Of a DNA stretch of 64,000 nt, positions 46,288 to 56,655 are shown piece by piece. The notes beneath the pieces are model-generated. The model saw nothing but the letters and a program-made list of their open reading frames with translations. It ran no database searches and was not told the origin of the DNA. This DNA comes from Fremontodendron californicum (lineage: Eukaryota > Streptophyta > Magnoliopsida > Malvales > Malvaceae), in assembly GCA_030761205.1 (NCBI GenBank), contig JAULJL010000027.1:20400501-20464500 (forward strand), given 5' to 3'. Position numbers and translations under genes: made by a program. Numbering within the stretch: position 1 is the first letter of the stretch; each line of letters starts with the position of its first letter.

Positions 46288-47568
46288 TCAATCAACAATG
46301 GGATTAATAACAAGATCTTTTTGAGCCACCACCTCAAAACTCAGGTAATTTTTTAGAACAACTTGTCAATTCTCTTGTTACTAATACTTTGCAATTTCAA
46401 CAAGAAACAAAGGCAAGTATCCTGAGTTTGGAAACACAAATGAGCCTATTGGCTAGTAGTATGGTGGAATTAGTAGCACAAAAATCTCAAGCACTCCCTT
46501 GCCGAACGGTGATTAACCTAAAGGAGAATGCTACTATTGTGACCTTGAGGAATGAGGAACAAGATGAGGATGAGACAAAACCAAAGATGGATTCACTTCT
46601 TGAGGATAATGAAGCCACCATTCAAATTGAGAGTACTCCGACACCTCAGGTAACTTTTAAGATTATTATTTCTGCTAATGTTTTTACTCCACCTTTTCCT
46701 AGCAGATTTGCAAAGTCCAAGAAGGAGGAACATGAACAACAAATTCTGGAAACCTTAAACAGCTTGCTTGTGGATGCCATTCAACAAGTACCAAAATATG
46801 CTTCATTCCTCGATGAGCGATGCACTACAAAGAATGATGAAATAATAAGTGTGGGTGATAATGCATTGGTTGTTTTGCAAAGAAAACTTCCTCCAAAACG
46901 CAAAAATCCAAGAAGTTTCATATCTAAGCCAAAAGATCCTAAAAAGCCAAGAAGGGGTATTGGCTAGGTTGAAAACAATCAATCAAGTGCTAATTGGGAG
47001 ACAGTCCAATTAGTGAAAGCATTGCCAAACTGCCATCATCAGATTTGCTCTCTTTTTCTTTTTCTTATGTTTCTTTGTTATTTGTGTTTAGTGTTTTTAA
47101 GTTCATTTAGGCTGCATAAGTTTATTTTGTTTTGAGTCTCAGTTATTTTGTTTATTAGTTCTTTTCCCTTACACATGATTCTTTCATTGGGGATATTAGC
47201 ATTGCATTGAGGACAATATAAGAATTAAGTGTGCGGGGAAGAATTTAGGATTTCTTTTAGTTTAGTTTTGTTTTATTTTTTGTTTTGTTTTTAGTGTGTT
47301 TTAGTTACTTTCAATACTATGATGAGATATGAATTGCATAAGTCTAAAACTGATTTATTAGTGAGAAGATTTTTATGACAATTGAGCTTGATATCATTTT
47401 TTTTAAGAGCCAAAGTTAAAATGATATGTTGATTGAGAAAGAAGTATGTTTAGACTTAAATATGACTTGTATAATCATCCTTGTGCATTTTTAAGCCTAT
47501 ATGATTGATGCATTATACTTATCAATCTAATTTCTTTCTTGAGTGCTCTTATGATTACATGATTCTCT
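46288..47568 (+). mobile_element. Remnant of a gag-only R1-like element, plus strand, no LTRs
   Basis: Starts inside gag and runs into the 3' tail modules (GAGGACAATATAAG then AAGTGTGCGGGG near 47210-47240). It ends abruptly at GATTCTCT, where K1 sequence begins. The tail from 46968 has no gene. Confidence 0.75.
46290..46967 (+). pseudogene. R1-like gag fragment, diverged
   Basis: The frame is open from a late Met at 46389 to 46967 (192 codons), with homology starting near 46311 (DLFEPP...QNSG). It matches the C-terminal two thirds of the R1 ORF, including the NLKENATIVTLRNEEQDEDE and PPFPSRFAKS blocks, and ends KKPRRGIG. It is clearly more diverged than the other copies. It lacks the first 85 or so residues. 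In several places it is closer to E2 gag (for example PPKRKNPRSFI) than the younger R1 copies are. It may therefore represent an older stage of the R1 ORF. Confidence 0.75.
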
Positions 47569-47841
47569 ACCACACTTACCCTTTTAGGAGTCGGCCAGTC
47601 CTTGAGGGCCTTGACTTTCTCTTCATCCATCTCAATACCTTTTGAGCTAACATCATATCCAAGAAATATAACTCTATCCATGCAAAATGTACACTTCTAA
47701 AAATTAGCATACAACCTTTCAGTTTTCAACATATTAAACACAAACCGCAAATGTTCAACATGCTCACCTAAGTTTTTGCTGTACACTAAAATGTCATCAA
47801 AGTAGACTACTACAAATTTACCTAAAAACTCACGCAAAACA
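47569..47841 (-). pseudogene. K1 RT, second part (catalytic YFDD)
   Basis: The frame reads on from the block at 48684-49062, across the solo LTR. VVYFDDILVYSK contains the catalytic Asp pair (codons at about 47793-47804), followed by HVEHLRFVFN. A single in-frame TAG lies near 47696, after YANF. Then come VIFLGYDVSSKGIEMDEEKV and DWPTPK. These are palm and thumb motifs of chromovirus-type gypsy RT. The sequence is lost beyond 47569. Confidence 0.82.
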
Positions 47842-48683
47842 TGATGTGAACCCGTGGGGTTAAACCCTTTGAACCCACTAACAAATTGAAATACCCTAAC
47901 CCCAAGAAAGCCAAGATTCAGGCAATGGAACTTAAACCCGTAGAAATCTTGGATGAAAGAACCTAGATTAGCTAAGCTAACTAAACCCTAAGAACACTTG
48001 TTTCTAGAACCTAAGTTTGATAGGAAGAATGCCACAAAGAAAGGAATTTTTGATAAGTTTGCTAGTTCTGTTAAGAACTAAAAAGAGTGAAACACTCACT
48101 TTGAATAAATTCAAACTCAATAGATTAATAATGGTTGCTGAAGTAGATGGCTAAACAAGGGTATTTATAGCCTTCCTACTAACCCTAATTCAACTAGCCT
48201 AAGAACTCCTAATACAAATGAAACTCCTTGGCAGCCAAGGACTCCTATCCTAAGTGCTAGACTTAGTAATCAGCCAAGCACACTCCTAATCCCATTACTA
48301 GTCCTAATCTAAATAAGAAAAACTACTTAAATTATGGGCTAAACATGCTCAAGCCCAAATCTAATAAATTAAAAAGGATGTCCAATATGTAGCCAAATGG
48401 ACATATTACATAAGTTAGGCCCAAATGCCTAAGTAATTACAAGACTTAAAATAAGCCCACGTAAAATAAGCGCAAATAAGCCCTCTTAATGTGCCACCTT
48501 GTGTTCTTGAGTCACATGGACCAAACTTGGTTGCAAGCCCATATTGCATGTGGTAGCCTTTGTTGAATAACTTGCAACATGGCCCAAGTGAATTCCACCC
48601 ATTCTTATCATGTTTCTTGGATCGTCTTGGATTTTGGCCCATATAGAAATTGCCATGGAATTGGGCCATCTTGGATCCTATCA
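47842..48683 (-). repeat. Solo LTR of the K family inside K1 RT
   Basis: 842 bp, TGATAGGATCC...GGGTTCACATCA on the minus strand, with TSD AAACA (47837-47841 and 48684-48688). It has no internal region, so it is the product of LTR-LTR recombination. Confidence 0.9.
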
Positions 48684-49062
48684 AAACATGATTCATTAAT
48701 CTCATGAAAGTACTAGGTGCATTAGTAAGTCCAAATGGCATGACTAACCATTCTTATAACCCATAATTCGTCTTAAAAGTTGTTTTCCATTCAACACCTT
48801 CTTTCATTCTATTATGATGGTAACCACTTTTAAGATCTATCTTACTAAAAACACAAGATCCATACAATTCATCTTGCATTTCATCTAATTTAGGAATGGG
48901 ATGAGGATACTTTACCGTGATATTGTTGACTGTTCTACAATCAACACACATCCTCCAAGACCTATCCTTCTTTGGCAATAGAAGAACTGGAACAGCACAT
49001 GGACTCATGCTTTCTCTTATGTACCCCTTACTCATCAAGTTTTCAACTTGCCTCTTTTGCAT
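48684..49062 (-). pseudogene. K1 RT, first part
   Basis: Codons from QKRQVENLMSKGYIRESMSPC run through VLLLPKKDRSWRMCVDCR, FSKIDLKSGYHHNRM and LVMPFGLTNAPSTFMRLM. These are the fingers and first palm motifs of plant chromovirus RT (CRM/Reina/Galadriel-like; I cannot separate these by eye). One break lies near 48755 (an in-frame stop between YGL and the LVMPFGL block). It joins the second part across the solo LTR at NHV. Confidence 0.82.
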
Positions 49063-49900
49063 AAAAACTCTTCTTGTCTTTTCTTTTCTCTTAGTGGCAT
49101 CAGTCTCTTTTTTTCAGCCAGTTCTCTGTTTTTTCCACTTTCTTTTTCCTCCCTTTTTATGGCCAATCTTTTTTTTTTGTTCTCTTTCTTTCTTCTCTTG
49201 TTACACAAACTTCCCAAACAATAAGGTGAACTCTTTTATCTCTTGCAGAGCATGCATTACTTCGGCGCCACATGTGAGAGACATCTTAAAGTTGCTGCAA
49301 AACAACTTTGGTTAGCAAAAAACAATAAGATGAATGTCGATTCTTTCCTCTTCTTTTCAATCTTTTTCGAATCTTTTTTCTTCTTATTTCTATTCGAGCA
49401 CTTTTTTTTTCACGAGACTTTGTTGATTTTCTTTAAATCTTGGATGACTTTTTTTTCCTTTCTTTAGATTGTTCGAATGCCCTTCTCAATTCTTGATATT
49501 TTTTTCTTTTCAAGAAATGGTCAAGAACAGTCAAGAACAATTTTTAATAGATCAAGAATTCAAGAAACGAAATCTTGATCTAAACCACTTTTCAATACAG
49601 AAATCCCAAAACTAGAATGTCTAAAAACTATAACCCTAAGGTAAGAATGCCTAAAGCTAAACCCCAAGATAAGAATGTCTGAAACCCCAAAAATCTTGTT
49701 AGATTGATTTGATTCAATTACAAGAAACGAAACCCCAAAGCAAGACTGCCTAAAAACTATAACCATAGAGCAAGAATGCCTATAGCTATAACCCCAAGAT
49801 AAGAATGTCTGAAACCCTAAAATCTTGTTATTCATAAAAATGATATTACCCTAAACCCATAGTAAAGAGGATAAAAAGATTAGACCTGATTGGAAGCCTA
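49063..49900 (-). other. K1 leader and gag start
   Basis: Gag begins MSLTCGAEVMHALQEIKEF at 49284 and meets a stop after about 27 codons (LLFGKFV then TAA). The equivalent K2 frame at 61861 stays open further. The upstream leader (49285-49900) consists of diverged repeats of an AGAATGCCTAAAGCTA-type motif. No other gene is seen. Confidence 0.65.
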
Positions 49901-49913
49901 AGCTCTGATACCA
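49901..49913 (-). other. Primer binding site, initiator tRNA-Met type (K1)
   Basis: TGGTATCAGAGCT on the minus strand, 2 bases from the LTR. Confidence 0.85.
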
Positions 49914-49915
49914 AT

Positions 49916-52293
49916 TGATGTGAACCCGTGGGGTTAAACTGATAAACTCATAAAATATACATTTTATGTCTTTCTACCTTTAGTTTTTGTTATGTTTTCG
50001 ATCTTTATCTTGTTTACTTCTAATATGTTTTTGGATTCTAGGTACAATGAGGAGAATGAAGTCAAAAGATGTCAATAATGATGGTAAAGAGCATACAAAA
50101 TCATAATCACAAGATGGAAGAAGACTTGGGAGTCAAAAATATCAATTTCTGGTTGAAAAGCAATCAGGCACATTTGACCTCCGGATCTTGTTTCAAGGAA
50201 AACATAATGTTAGATTCTTTATTTGAAGAAACTTCCTTCTTCAACTTTGAAGCTGACTTGATTATCTTTCCAACGATATATTATGGGCCCAAATAGGATA
50301 AGAAATCGGTATTCAAAATGGCGCTAGACGATCTCCCTAAAGAACCCTGCGGCCAGAAAAACCCTAATCGCAAATCTGAAAAAAAAAAAAAAAAAGGCAA
50401 AAACGTGATTTTTGTACCTCTAGGCTTACTTGTGCGGGAATGACTTATTCTTAGGGTTTTAAACCTTTATAAATACCATCTTTTGAGCCACAAACTAGAC
50501 ATCTTTTGAGGAGACTCAAGGGATCATCATTATTCTTTTTCTTCTTCTCCATTCTTTTATTTTCTTTTTAGTTTTATGTATATATTATCTATGCCTATGC
50601 TAGGCTAAACTTTTATTTGGTTAAGGGTGATTTTAAAGCCCTAGACATGTTATGTAATTAATTTTCAGAATCTATCTATCATTGTTTTCTATCAGAGTTG
50701 CTTATGTTCTTCCATTAAAATTGTTCATGATGATGTTTTGATTTGTTTAGGTGGACAACTAGATAAATCTTGATAATTGTCTAATGCTAGTTTAGGAGTC
50801 TTGATCCGTGTAATTGTCTTGATTTCCTATTCATAAGTGGCAATTTGTGATTAATGATTATGGTCAAGTTTTCAATAATTGCAAAGTGGAACATAACCTA
50901 AGTTGAACAATCCGAGCTTATGTGTTTGTTGCTTAGATCAACCTATTTTTCTCATCATAAAGCTGCTATTAAATTGAACTTAGAGAGCTTATTCTAGGTT
51001 GTTTGATAGTTAGAGATTAAATAGAGAGCTTGTTCTATTTAACGATGAACTAAGGAAAGATTGGGGTAACAGAGCTTGTTGTTATCTACGGTTGTTAACT
51101 TTGATAGCTAATTAATGTTGATAGATATGAAATTGATTCTTAATGATGTCTAGTGGTGGAGAATGAAACCTTAACCATATTTTTAATATTTGATTCTTCT
51201 TAATTACTTGTTTTCTCATTCTTATTATTTACTTTAGTTTAAATCTGATTTCAAAAACCCCTTTTCTTTTATTGTTCTTGAATTTAAGTTTTAAACTATT
51301 AACTTATAAACTAAAACCCAATCCCTGAGGACTCGACCCTTGCTAACTACTATACTTACAATTGATCTTTTTAGTGCAAGGTTAAATAAAGATACACTCT
51401 TTTGGGTGCATCATAAACCCTTTGAACCCACTAACAAATTGAAATACCCTAACCCCAAGAAAGGCAAGATTAAGACAATGGAATTTAAACCCGTAGAAAT
51501 CTTGGATCAAAGAACCTAGATTCGCTAAGCTAACTAAACCCCAACAATACTTGGTTTCTAGAACCTAAGTTTGATAGGAAGAACGCCACAATAAAAGGAA
51601 TTCTTTGATAAGGTCGCTAGTTCTTTCAATAACTAAAAAGAGTGAAACACTCATTTTGAATAAATTCAAACTCACTAAATTCAGATTTTTTAAAATGAAT
51701 AGGCAGCTAGAACATGAATTTATATTCCCTACTAACCTAATCCTAATTGATAGTTACATGATGAATTTGGCTAAGACAACCTCTTCCCTTGGGATCCCTA
51801 TAATCGGCCAGACCTAAAACAATAAGAAAGAATACTTTGTTTGGGTTGAACAAGCTCAAACCCAATCCTAAAAGATTAAAATATGTCCACCTAGTTTAAT
51901 GAAGATAGACCCCTCAAGCCTAATGGACATAATACATAAATGAAGCCTAAAAGCCTAAGTAATTATAAGACCCAACTAAAGCTTCTAATTTAGGCGCCAC
52001 ATCATTAATGAATTGGTCCCCACTTCATATAAATAATGAACTGAAAACAGGCCCACTAATTCATTAATATTGTCGCCCTCTTGAATTCCTCTATGGCCCA
52101 TCAATTGAAGCTTGGCTCACATGGACCAATTCTTGGTCTTTCTCATTCAAGCAGCCCAACTTGAATGGCTTGACATTGCTTAAAAGAGTTGTAGATTCTT
52201 CCCAAGTGCTTTCCTTGCTTCTCTTCATGGATTCGGCCCAAGTAGACTCCTTGCTAAGCCTCTTGAAATCTTGATAGATCTTGGATCTCATCA
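49916..52293 (-). repeat. K1 5' LTR, split by a solo LTR
   Basis: 24 bp (49916-49939) plus 875 bp (51419-52293). It ends TTGGATCTCATCA in plus orientation, which is diverged from the solo copy's TTGGATCCTATCA. Confidence 0.8.
49940..51413 (+). repeat. Solo LTR, third U3 subtype of the R1/E2 superfamily
   Basis: 1,474 bp, TGATAAACTC...GGGTGCATCA, TSD TAAAC (49935-49939 and 51414-51418). From about 50590 it matches R1/E2 R/U5, and the preceding 600 bp match neither U3. TATA-like TTTATAAATA near 50467-50476. No minisatellite units. Confidence 0.9.
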
Positions 52294-52566
52294 TTCCCCC
52301 TTTCCTCGAAAGGATTCGACTTTGAATCATGGCCTACACTAGAAGGAGAAAGATCAGAAACATTAAAAGTAGTAAAACATTATACTTACCTTGAAGATCC
52401 ACTTGAGAAGCATTATCATGAATGTTCTTAAGAATTTCAAAAACTTCTCGTTGATGGAAGGTATGAAACGTTCATCATGCAACAAAACCATTCCATTCCT
52501 TATCCCTGTTGCATCACATTCAATCTTAAAATTCTTATTAAAGTTAGGTAATGCTAACACAAATGT
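52294..52566 (-). pseudogene. Gypsy RNase H remnant
   Basis: The stretch LALPNFNKNFKIECDATGI (frame of 52363-52575) is the start of a Ty3/gypsy RNase H domain, with its first catalytic Asp in CDATG. The rest (GMVLLHDERF then divergent sequence) is degenerate. It abuts copia sequence near 52567 and K1's LTR at 52293. It may be debris of the element that K1 entered. No frame longer than 70 codons remains. Confidence 0.65.
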
Positions 52567-53361
52567 AGAACACAACCTTTCTCAAATCATTACTAGCCAA
52601 CAATATATCATCAACATATAATGACATAATCATAAACTTATTCTTGGAATTTAAGACATAAACACAATGATCTTCATCCATCATCTTGAAACCAAAGTTC
52701 AAGACAAATTCGTGGAGCTTCAAATACCATTGTCTTGAAGCTTGGTTAAGACCATATATCGACTTCTTTAGTAGACATACCTTGTGTTCTTTACCTTCTA
52801 CTATGAAACCTTTTGGTTGTTTCATGTAGATCTCTTCACTCAAATCACCATTGAGGAAGGCTGTCTTAAAATCCATTTGATGTAATTCCAAGTCACGATT
52901 AGCAACAGTAGCTAGTATCAACATGATGGAGTTGAATCTCACGACAGGTGAAAAAGTATCTTTATAATCAATACCTTCTACCTGCGTATACCCCTTGGCA
53001 ACCAAACGTGCCTTGTACCTTTCAATGGTACCATCCACTTTTCTCTTGATCTTGAGAACCCATTTGTTCCCAACGGCCTTTCTATCTTTATTCACGCATA
53101 GATTCTAATTCATTTTTCATTGCAATTATCCATTTATCACAGTCTGGACTTTCAAGAGCTTCTTTCAAACTTTGAGGTTCATCATCCATAGATGACACCA
53201 AATGAGCCTCACTTTCATCCAAAATCCACCACTTACTCGGAGGTTTGAATTTTCTTGAAGAACGTCTAAGAATAGTAGGAGCATTATGTTCTTCTTGATC
53301 ATGCACATTTGCATTCTCTTCAAGTTCATCATGAGGTAACACATCCTCATTAGGCTCTTCA
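52567..53361 (-). pseudogene. Ty1/copia reverse transcriptase fragment
   Basis: The frame 53095-52544 carries AVGNKWVLKIKRKVDGTIER, YKARLVAKGYTQVEGIDYKD, TFSPVVRF, QMDFKTAFLNGDL and the catalytic YVDDILLAS. These are the classic copia RT blocks in order. Upstream, in another frame (53361-53090), lie the integrase-RT linker (RRSSRKFKPPSKWW) and ALESPDCDKWIIAMKNELESM. A deletion of about ten codons with a frameshift near 53092 separates them. It is truncated left by gypsy debris. On the right it is interrupted by K2, which begins at 53362. Confidence 0.88.
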
Positions 53362-53533
53362 TGATAGGATCCAAGATGGCCAAATCCCATGGCAATTTCT
53401 ATATGGGCCAAGATCCAAGAAGATCTAGAAAACATGGCAAGAATGGGTAGAATTCACTTGGGCATGTTGCAAGTTATTCAAGAAAGGCTACAACATGCAA
53501 GATGGGCTTGTATCCAAGTTTGGTCCATGTGAC

Positions 53534-55573
53534 TGATAACTCGTATAATTATATAGTTTTTAGTTATGTTTTATTAATGTTTTGTGTCAAATACGAGTTA
53601 TTATTGTTTAGTCTAATTGTGTTTATGATCTTTTATATTTTTATGTATTTTGGTGTTTTTCACAAGTTTCTTTGAGTGATTTCAGATTACTAGAATTAAG
53701 GGCAAATCCAGTTCAGTTTCAGTTCCGACACCTTTTGCCATATCAGCTATATCTCGAGTTTCCCTGAAGCAATAAGGCTGAAATTTGTAGCCATGCAAAG
53801 CTAAGAGGCATATCTATCTTTTTCATGTTTTACACTTCTTAAAACGGAGTCGTTTTCCCTAGCGAAATCGACCATCAAGTTGGCTGATGTGCAATGACGT
53901 CTGTGCTGACATGTTTTCGTATTATGCCCATATCTGCTTATCCACATCAGAAAATGAGCTGATTCCAACGGCTATGGTTCCGTAACTGACAGGGGAACCT
54001 TTGTCTAGAAGACCATGTGATCAGATCAGGCCTCCAATATTGAAGAAATCGACCATCAAGGTGGCTGATGTGCAATGACGTCTGTGCTGACATGTTTTCG
54101 TATTTTGCCCATATCTGCTTAACCACATCAGCAAATGAGCTGATTCCAACGGCTATGGTTCCGTAACTGATAGGGGAAACTTTTTCTAGAAGACCATGTG
54201 ATCAGATAAGGCCTCCACTATTGACGAAATCGACCATCAAGTTGGCTGATCAAAATCGTCATATACCTACCTTTGAAATTTGTAAAGCTTGTCTCTTGTC
54301 ATTTAGCCCTCCAAAATGTGTATAAATAGAGGGCCTTGGATGATTGTAAGGGATCATATTGTACATAGGTAGGATATTAGCCATTTTAATAAAATTCTCT
54401 AAGTTTTCTTCTTCTTTCTTTTCTCTAGTTTTCTTTTTCTTTTCTCTAGTTTTCTTTTTCTTTAGAGAGAGCAAGAGGTTGGATAATTAATATTCTTCCT
54501 CTTCTTCTTTCTTTCTTTTATTTTCTTCTTAGATTCTATTTAATTTTATGTTTATAATGCCTATGCTAGGCTAAATTTCTATTTGGTTAAGGGTGATTTC
54601 AAAGCCCTAGACATGTTTTGTGATTGATTTTCAGATTCTATCTATCATTAATTTTCTATCAAAGTTGCTTATGTTCTTCTACAAGAATTGTTCATAATGT
54701 TGTCTTGATTTATTTAGGTGTACAACTAGATAGATCTTGATAATTATCTATTGCTAGTCTAGGAGTCTTGATCCGTGTAATTGTCTTGATTTCCTATTCA
54801 TAAGTGGCAATTTGTGATTAATGATTATGGTCAAGTTTTCAATAATTGCAAAGTGGAACATAACCTAAGTTGAACAATCCGAGCTTATGTGTTTGTTGCT
54901 TAGATCAACCTATCTTTCTCATCATAAAGCTGCCATTAAATTGAATTTAGAGAGCTTATTCTAGGTTGTTTAATGGTTAGAGATTAAATAGAGAGCTTGT
55001 TCTATTTAACGACAAACTAAGGAAAGATTGGGGTAACAGAGCTTGTTGTTATCTACGGTTGTTAACTTTGATAGTTGGTTGATATTGATAGATCTGAAAT
55101 TGATTCTTAATGATGTCTAGTGGTGGAGAATGAAACCTTAACCATATTTTTCATATTTGATTCTTCTTACTTACTTGTTTTCTTACTTTTCTAGTTTGCT
55201 TATTTTTTATATTTATTTTTATTGGCTGGTTATACCGCCTAATTTGTATATTAACTTTGTTTTATTTTTATTGGCTGGTTATACCGCCTAATTTAGTATA
55301 TATATTTTTATTGGCTGGTTATACCGCCTAATTTAGTATATATATTTTTATTGGCTGGTTATACCGCCTTGCATCTTATTCTTATTATTTACTTTAGTTT
55401 AAATCTGGCATCAAAAACCCCCTTTTCTTTTATTGTTCTTGAATTTAAGTTTTAAACTATTAACTTATAAACTAAAACCCAATCCCTGAGGACTCGACCC
55501 TTGCTAACTACTATACTTACAATTTATCTTTTTAGTGCAAGGTTAAATAAGATACACTCTTTTGGGTGCATCA
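53534..55573 (+). repeat. E6 5' LTR
   Basis: Contains two U3 units of 181 bp (53864-54044 and 54045-54225), each with TGACGT (53895-53900 and 54076-54081). TATAAATA lies at 54321-54328 and AATAAA near 54389. Four minisatellite units lie at about 55219-55370. Confidence 0.93.
54321..54328 (+). promoter_or_regulatory. TATA box of the E6 LTR promoter
   Basis: GTGTATAAATAGAGG, conserved in all R1 LTRs. Transcription probably starts about 30 bp downstream. Confidence 0.7.
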
Positions 55574-55579
55574 AATTTT

Positions 55580-55597
55580 TGGCGCCGTTGCCGGGGA
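55580..55597 (+). other. Primer binding site, tRNA-Asp type (E6)
   Basis: TGGCGCCGTTGCCGGGGA, 6 bases after the LTR. Confidence 0.85.
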
Positions 55598-55716
55598 TTG
55601 TTTTCTTTAGTTTATTTGTTACTTGGTTTATTCTTATTTTCAGTTCTAATGAGTTTTATTTTCTTGTACATACGGGTTTTTCTTATCAAATTTTGAAAAA
55701 AAAAAAAAAAAAAACG

Positions 55717-56655
55717 ATGGAATTGAGCAATCTAACACTTGAAGAGTTGGTGGCATACATGAACATGGAGAATCAACATGCCAATCTCACCTTCCTAGTT
55801 CAACAATTTTCCATGGGAGAATGTCAAGACCATCAAGTGTTCCAAGACCAACTGCATGATCATTACTCAAACACTTACCATGAGGGATGGTGGGATCATA
55901 CTAATTATGGCTACTCAAAAAATTTCCAAGAAGTAGATCCTTATGCCAGTTACACTCATCCATCTATCTTCAATCAATCATGGTCTCAAGAATCAGATCT
56001 TTTTCAGCCATCACATATGACTCAAAACTCAGGTACTTCTTTAGAAGATCTTGTCTATTCTCTTGTTACTAATACTTTGCAATTTCAACAGGAAACAAGG
56101 GCAAGCATCCAGAGTTTGGAAAAGCAAATGAGCCAATTGGCTAGTAGTATGGTGGGATGGGTAGCACAAAGATCTGAAGAACTCTCTGCCCAAACAATGA
56201 TTAACCCAAAGGAGAATACTACTATTGTGACCTTGAGGAATGAGGAACAAGATGAGGATGAGACAGAATTAGAGATGGATTCTATTCTTGAGGATAATGA
56301 AGCCACAAATACAAATAAGAGTATTTCGGCACCGGAGGTAACGTTTAAGATTCCAATTTTTGCTAATGTTTCTTCTCCACCTTTTCCTAGTAGATTCGCA
56401 AAGTTCAAGGAGGAGGAACATGAACAAGACATCCTGGAAACCTTAAACAACTTGTTTGTGAATGCCATTCAACAAGTATCAAAATATGCTCCATTCCTCG
56501 ATGAGATATGCACCACAAAGGATGATGGAATAATACTTGTAATGGAGAATGCATCCACTGTTGTGCAAAGAAAGCTTCCTCTCAAACGCATTAATTTGGA
56601 AAATTTCATGTATGAGCCTGACAAGCCTAAAAAGCCAAGAAGGGGTGTTGGTTAG
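55717..56655 (+). CDS. R1 gag-like ORF (E6), intact
   Basis: 312 codons from the ATG directly after a run of about 20 A residues. The frame is open upstream to 55501 only because primer-site and LTR sequence happens to lack stops; I keep the start shared by all copies. Blocks in order: MELSNLTLEELVAYMNMEN, HYSNTYHEGWWDHTNYGYSK, an internal helical-looking segment near residues 120-150, PKENTTIVTL, SPPFPSRFAKF and a basic end. It aligns with the E2 gag-protease linker and lacks capsid, CCHC and protease motifs. As the sole ORF of a recently moved element it may be needed for mobility, or be a passenger. Confidence 0.78.
   Translation: MELSNLTLEELVAYMNMENQHANLTFLVQQFSMGECQDHQVFQDQLHDHYSNTYHEGWWDHTNYGYSKNFQEVDPYASYTHPSIFNQSWSQESDLFQPSHMTQNSGTSLEDLVYSLVTNTLQFQQETRASIQSLEKQMSQLASSMVGWVAQRSEELSAQTMINPKENTTIVTLRNEEQDEDETELEMDSILEDNEATNTNKSISAPEVTFKIPIFANVSSPPFPSRFAKFKEEEHEQDILETLNNLFVNAIQQVSKYAPFLDEICTTKDDGIILVMENASTVVQRKLPLKRINLENFMYEPDKPKKPRRGVG

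Larger units (their letters stand above)
47569..52293 (-). mobile_element. K1: chromovirus-like Ty3/gypsy element, internally deleted
   Basis: Minus strand: 5' LTR (49916-49939 plus 51419-52293), initiator-Met primer site (49901-49913), leader, start of gag (ATG at 49284), then a deletion that joins gag directly to RT near 49065. RT runs to 48684, is interrupted by a solo LTR of the same family, and resumes at 47841 down to 47569, where the sequence breaks off. Protease, RNase H and integrase are missing. Confidence 0.8.

Noticed and set aside
49243..49467. Phe-rich ORFs around 48917-49467 and 61776-62466
   Set aside because: Produced by T-rich strands opposite Lys/Glu-rich gag sequence of K1 and K2. 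No independent support.
55501..55716. N-terminal extension of the E6 gag-like ORF to 384 codons
   Set aside because: The extension translates LTR end, primer site and the A-run. The shared start is the ATG at 55717.
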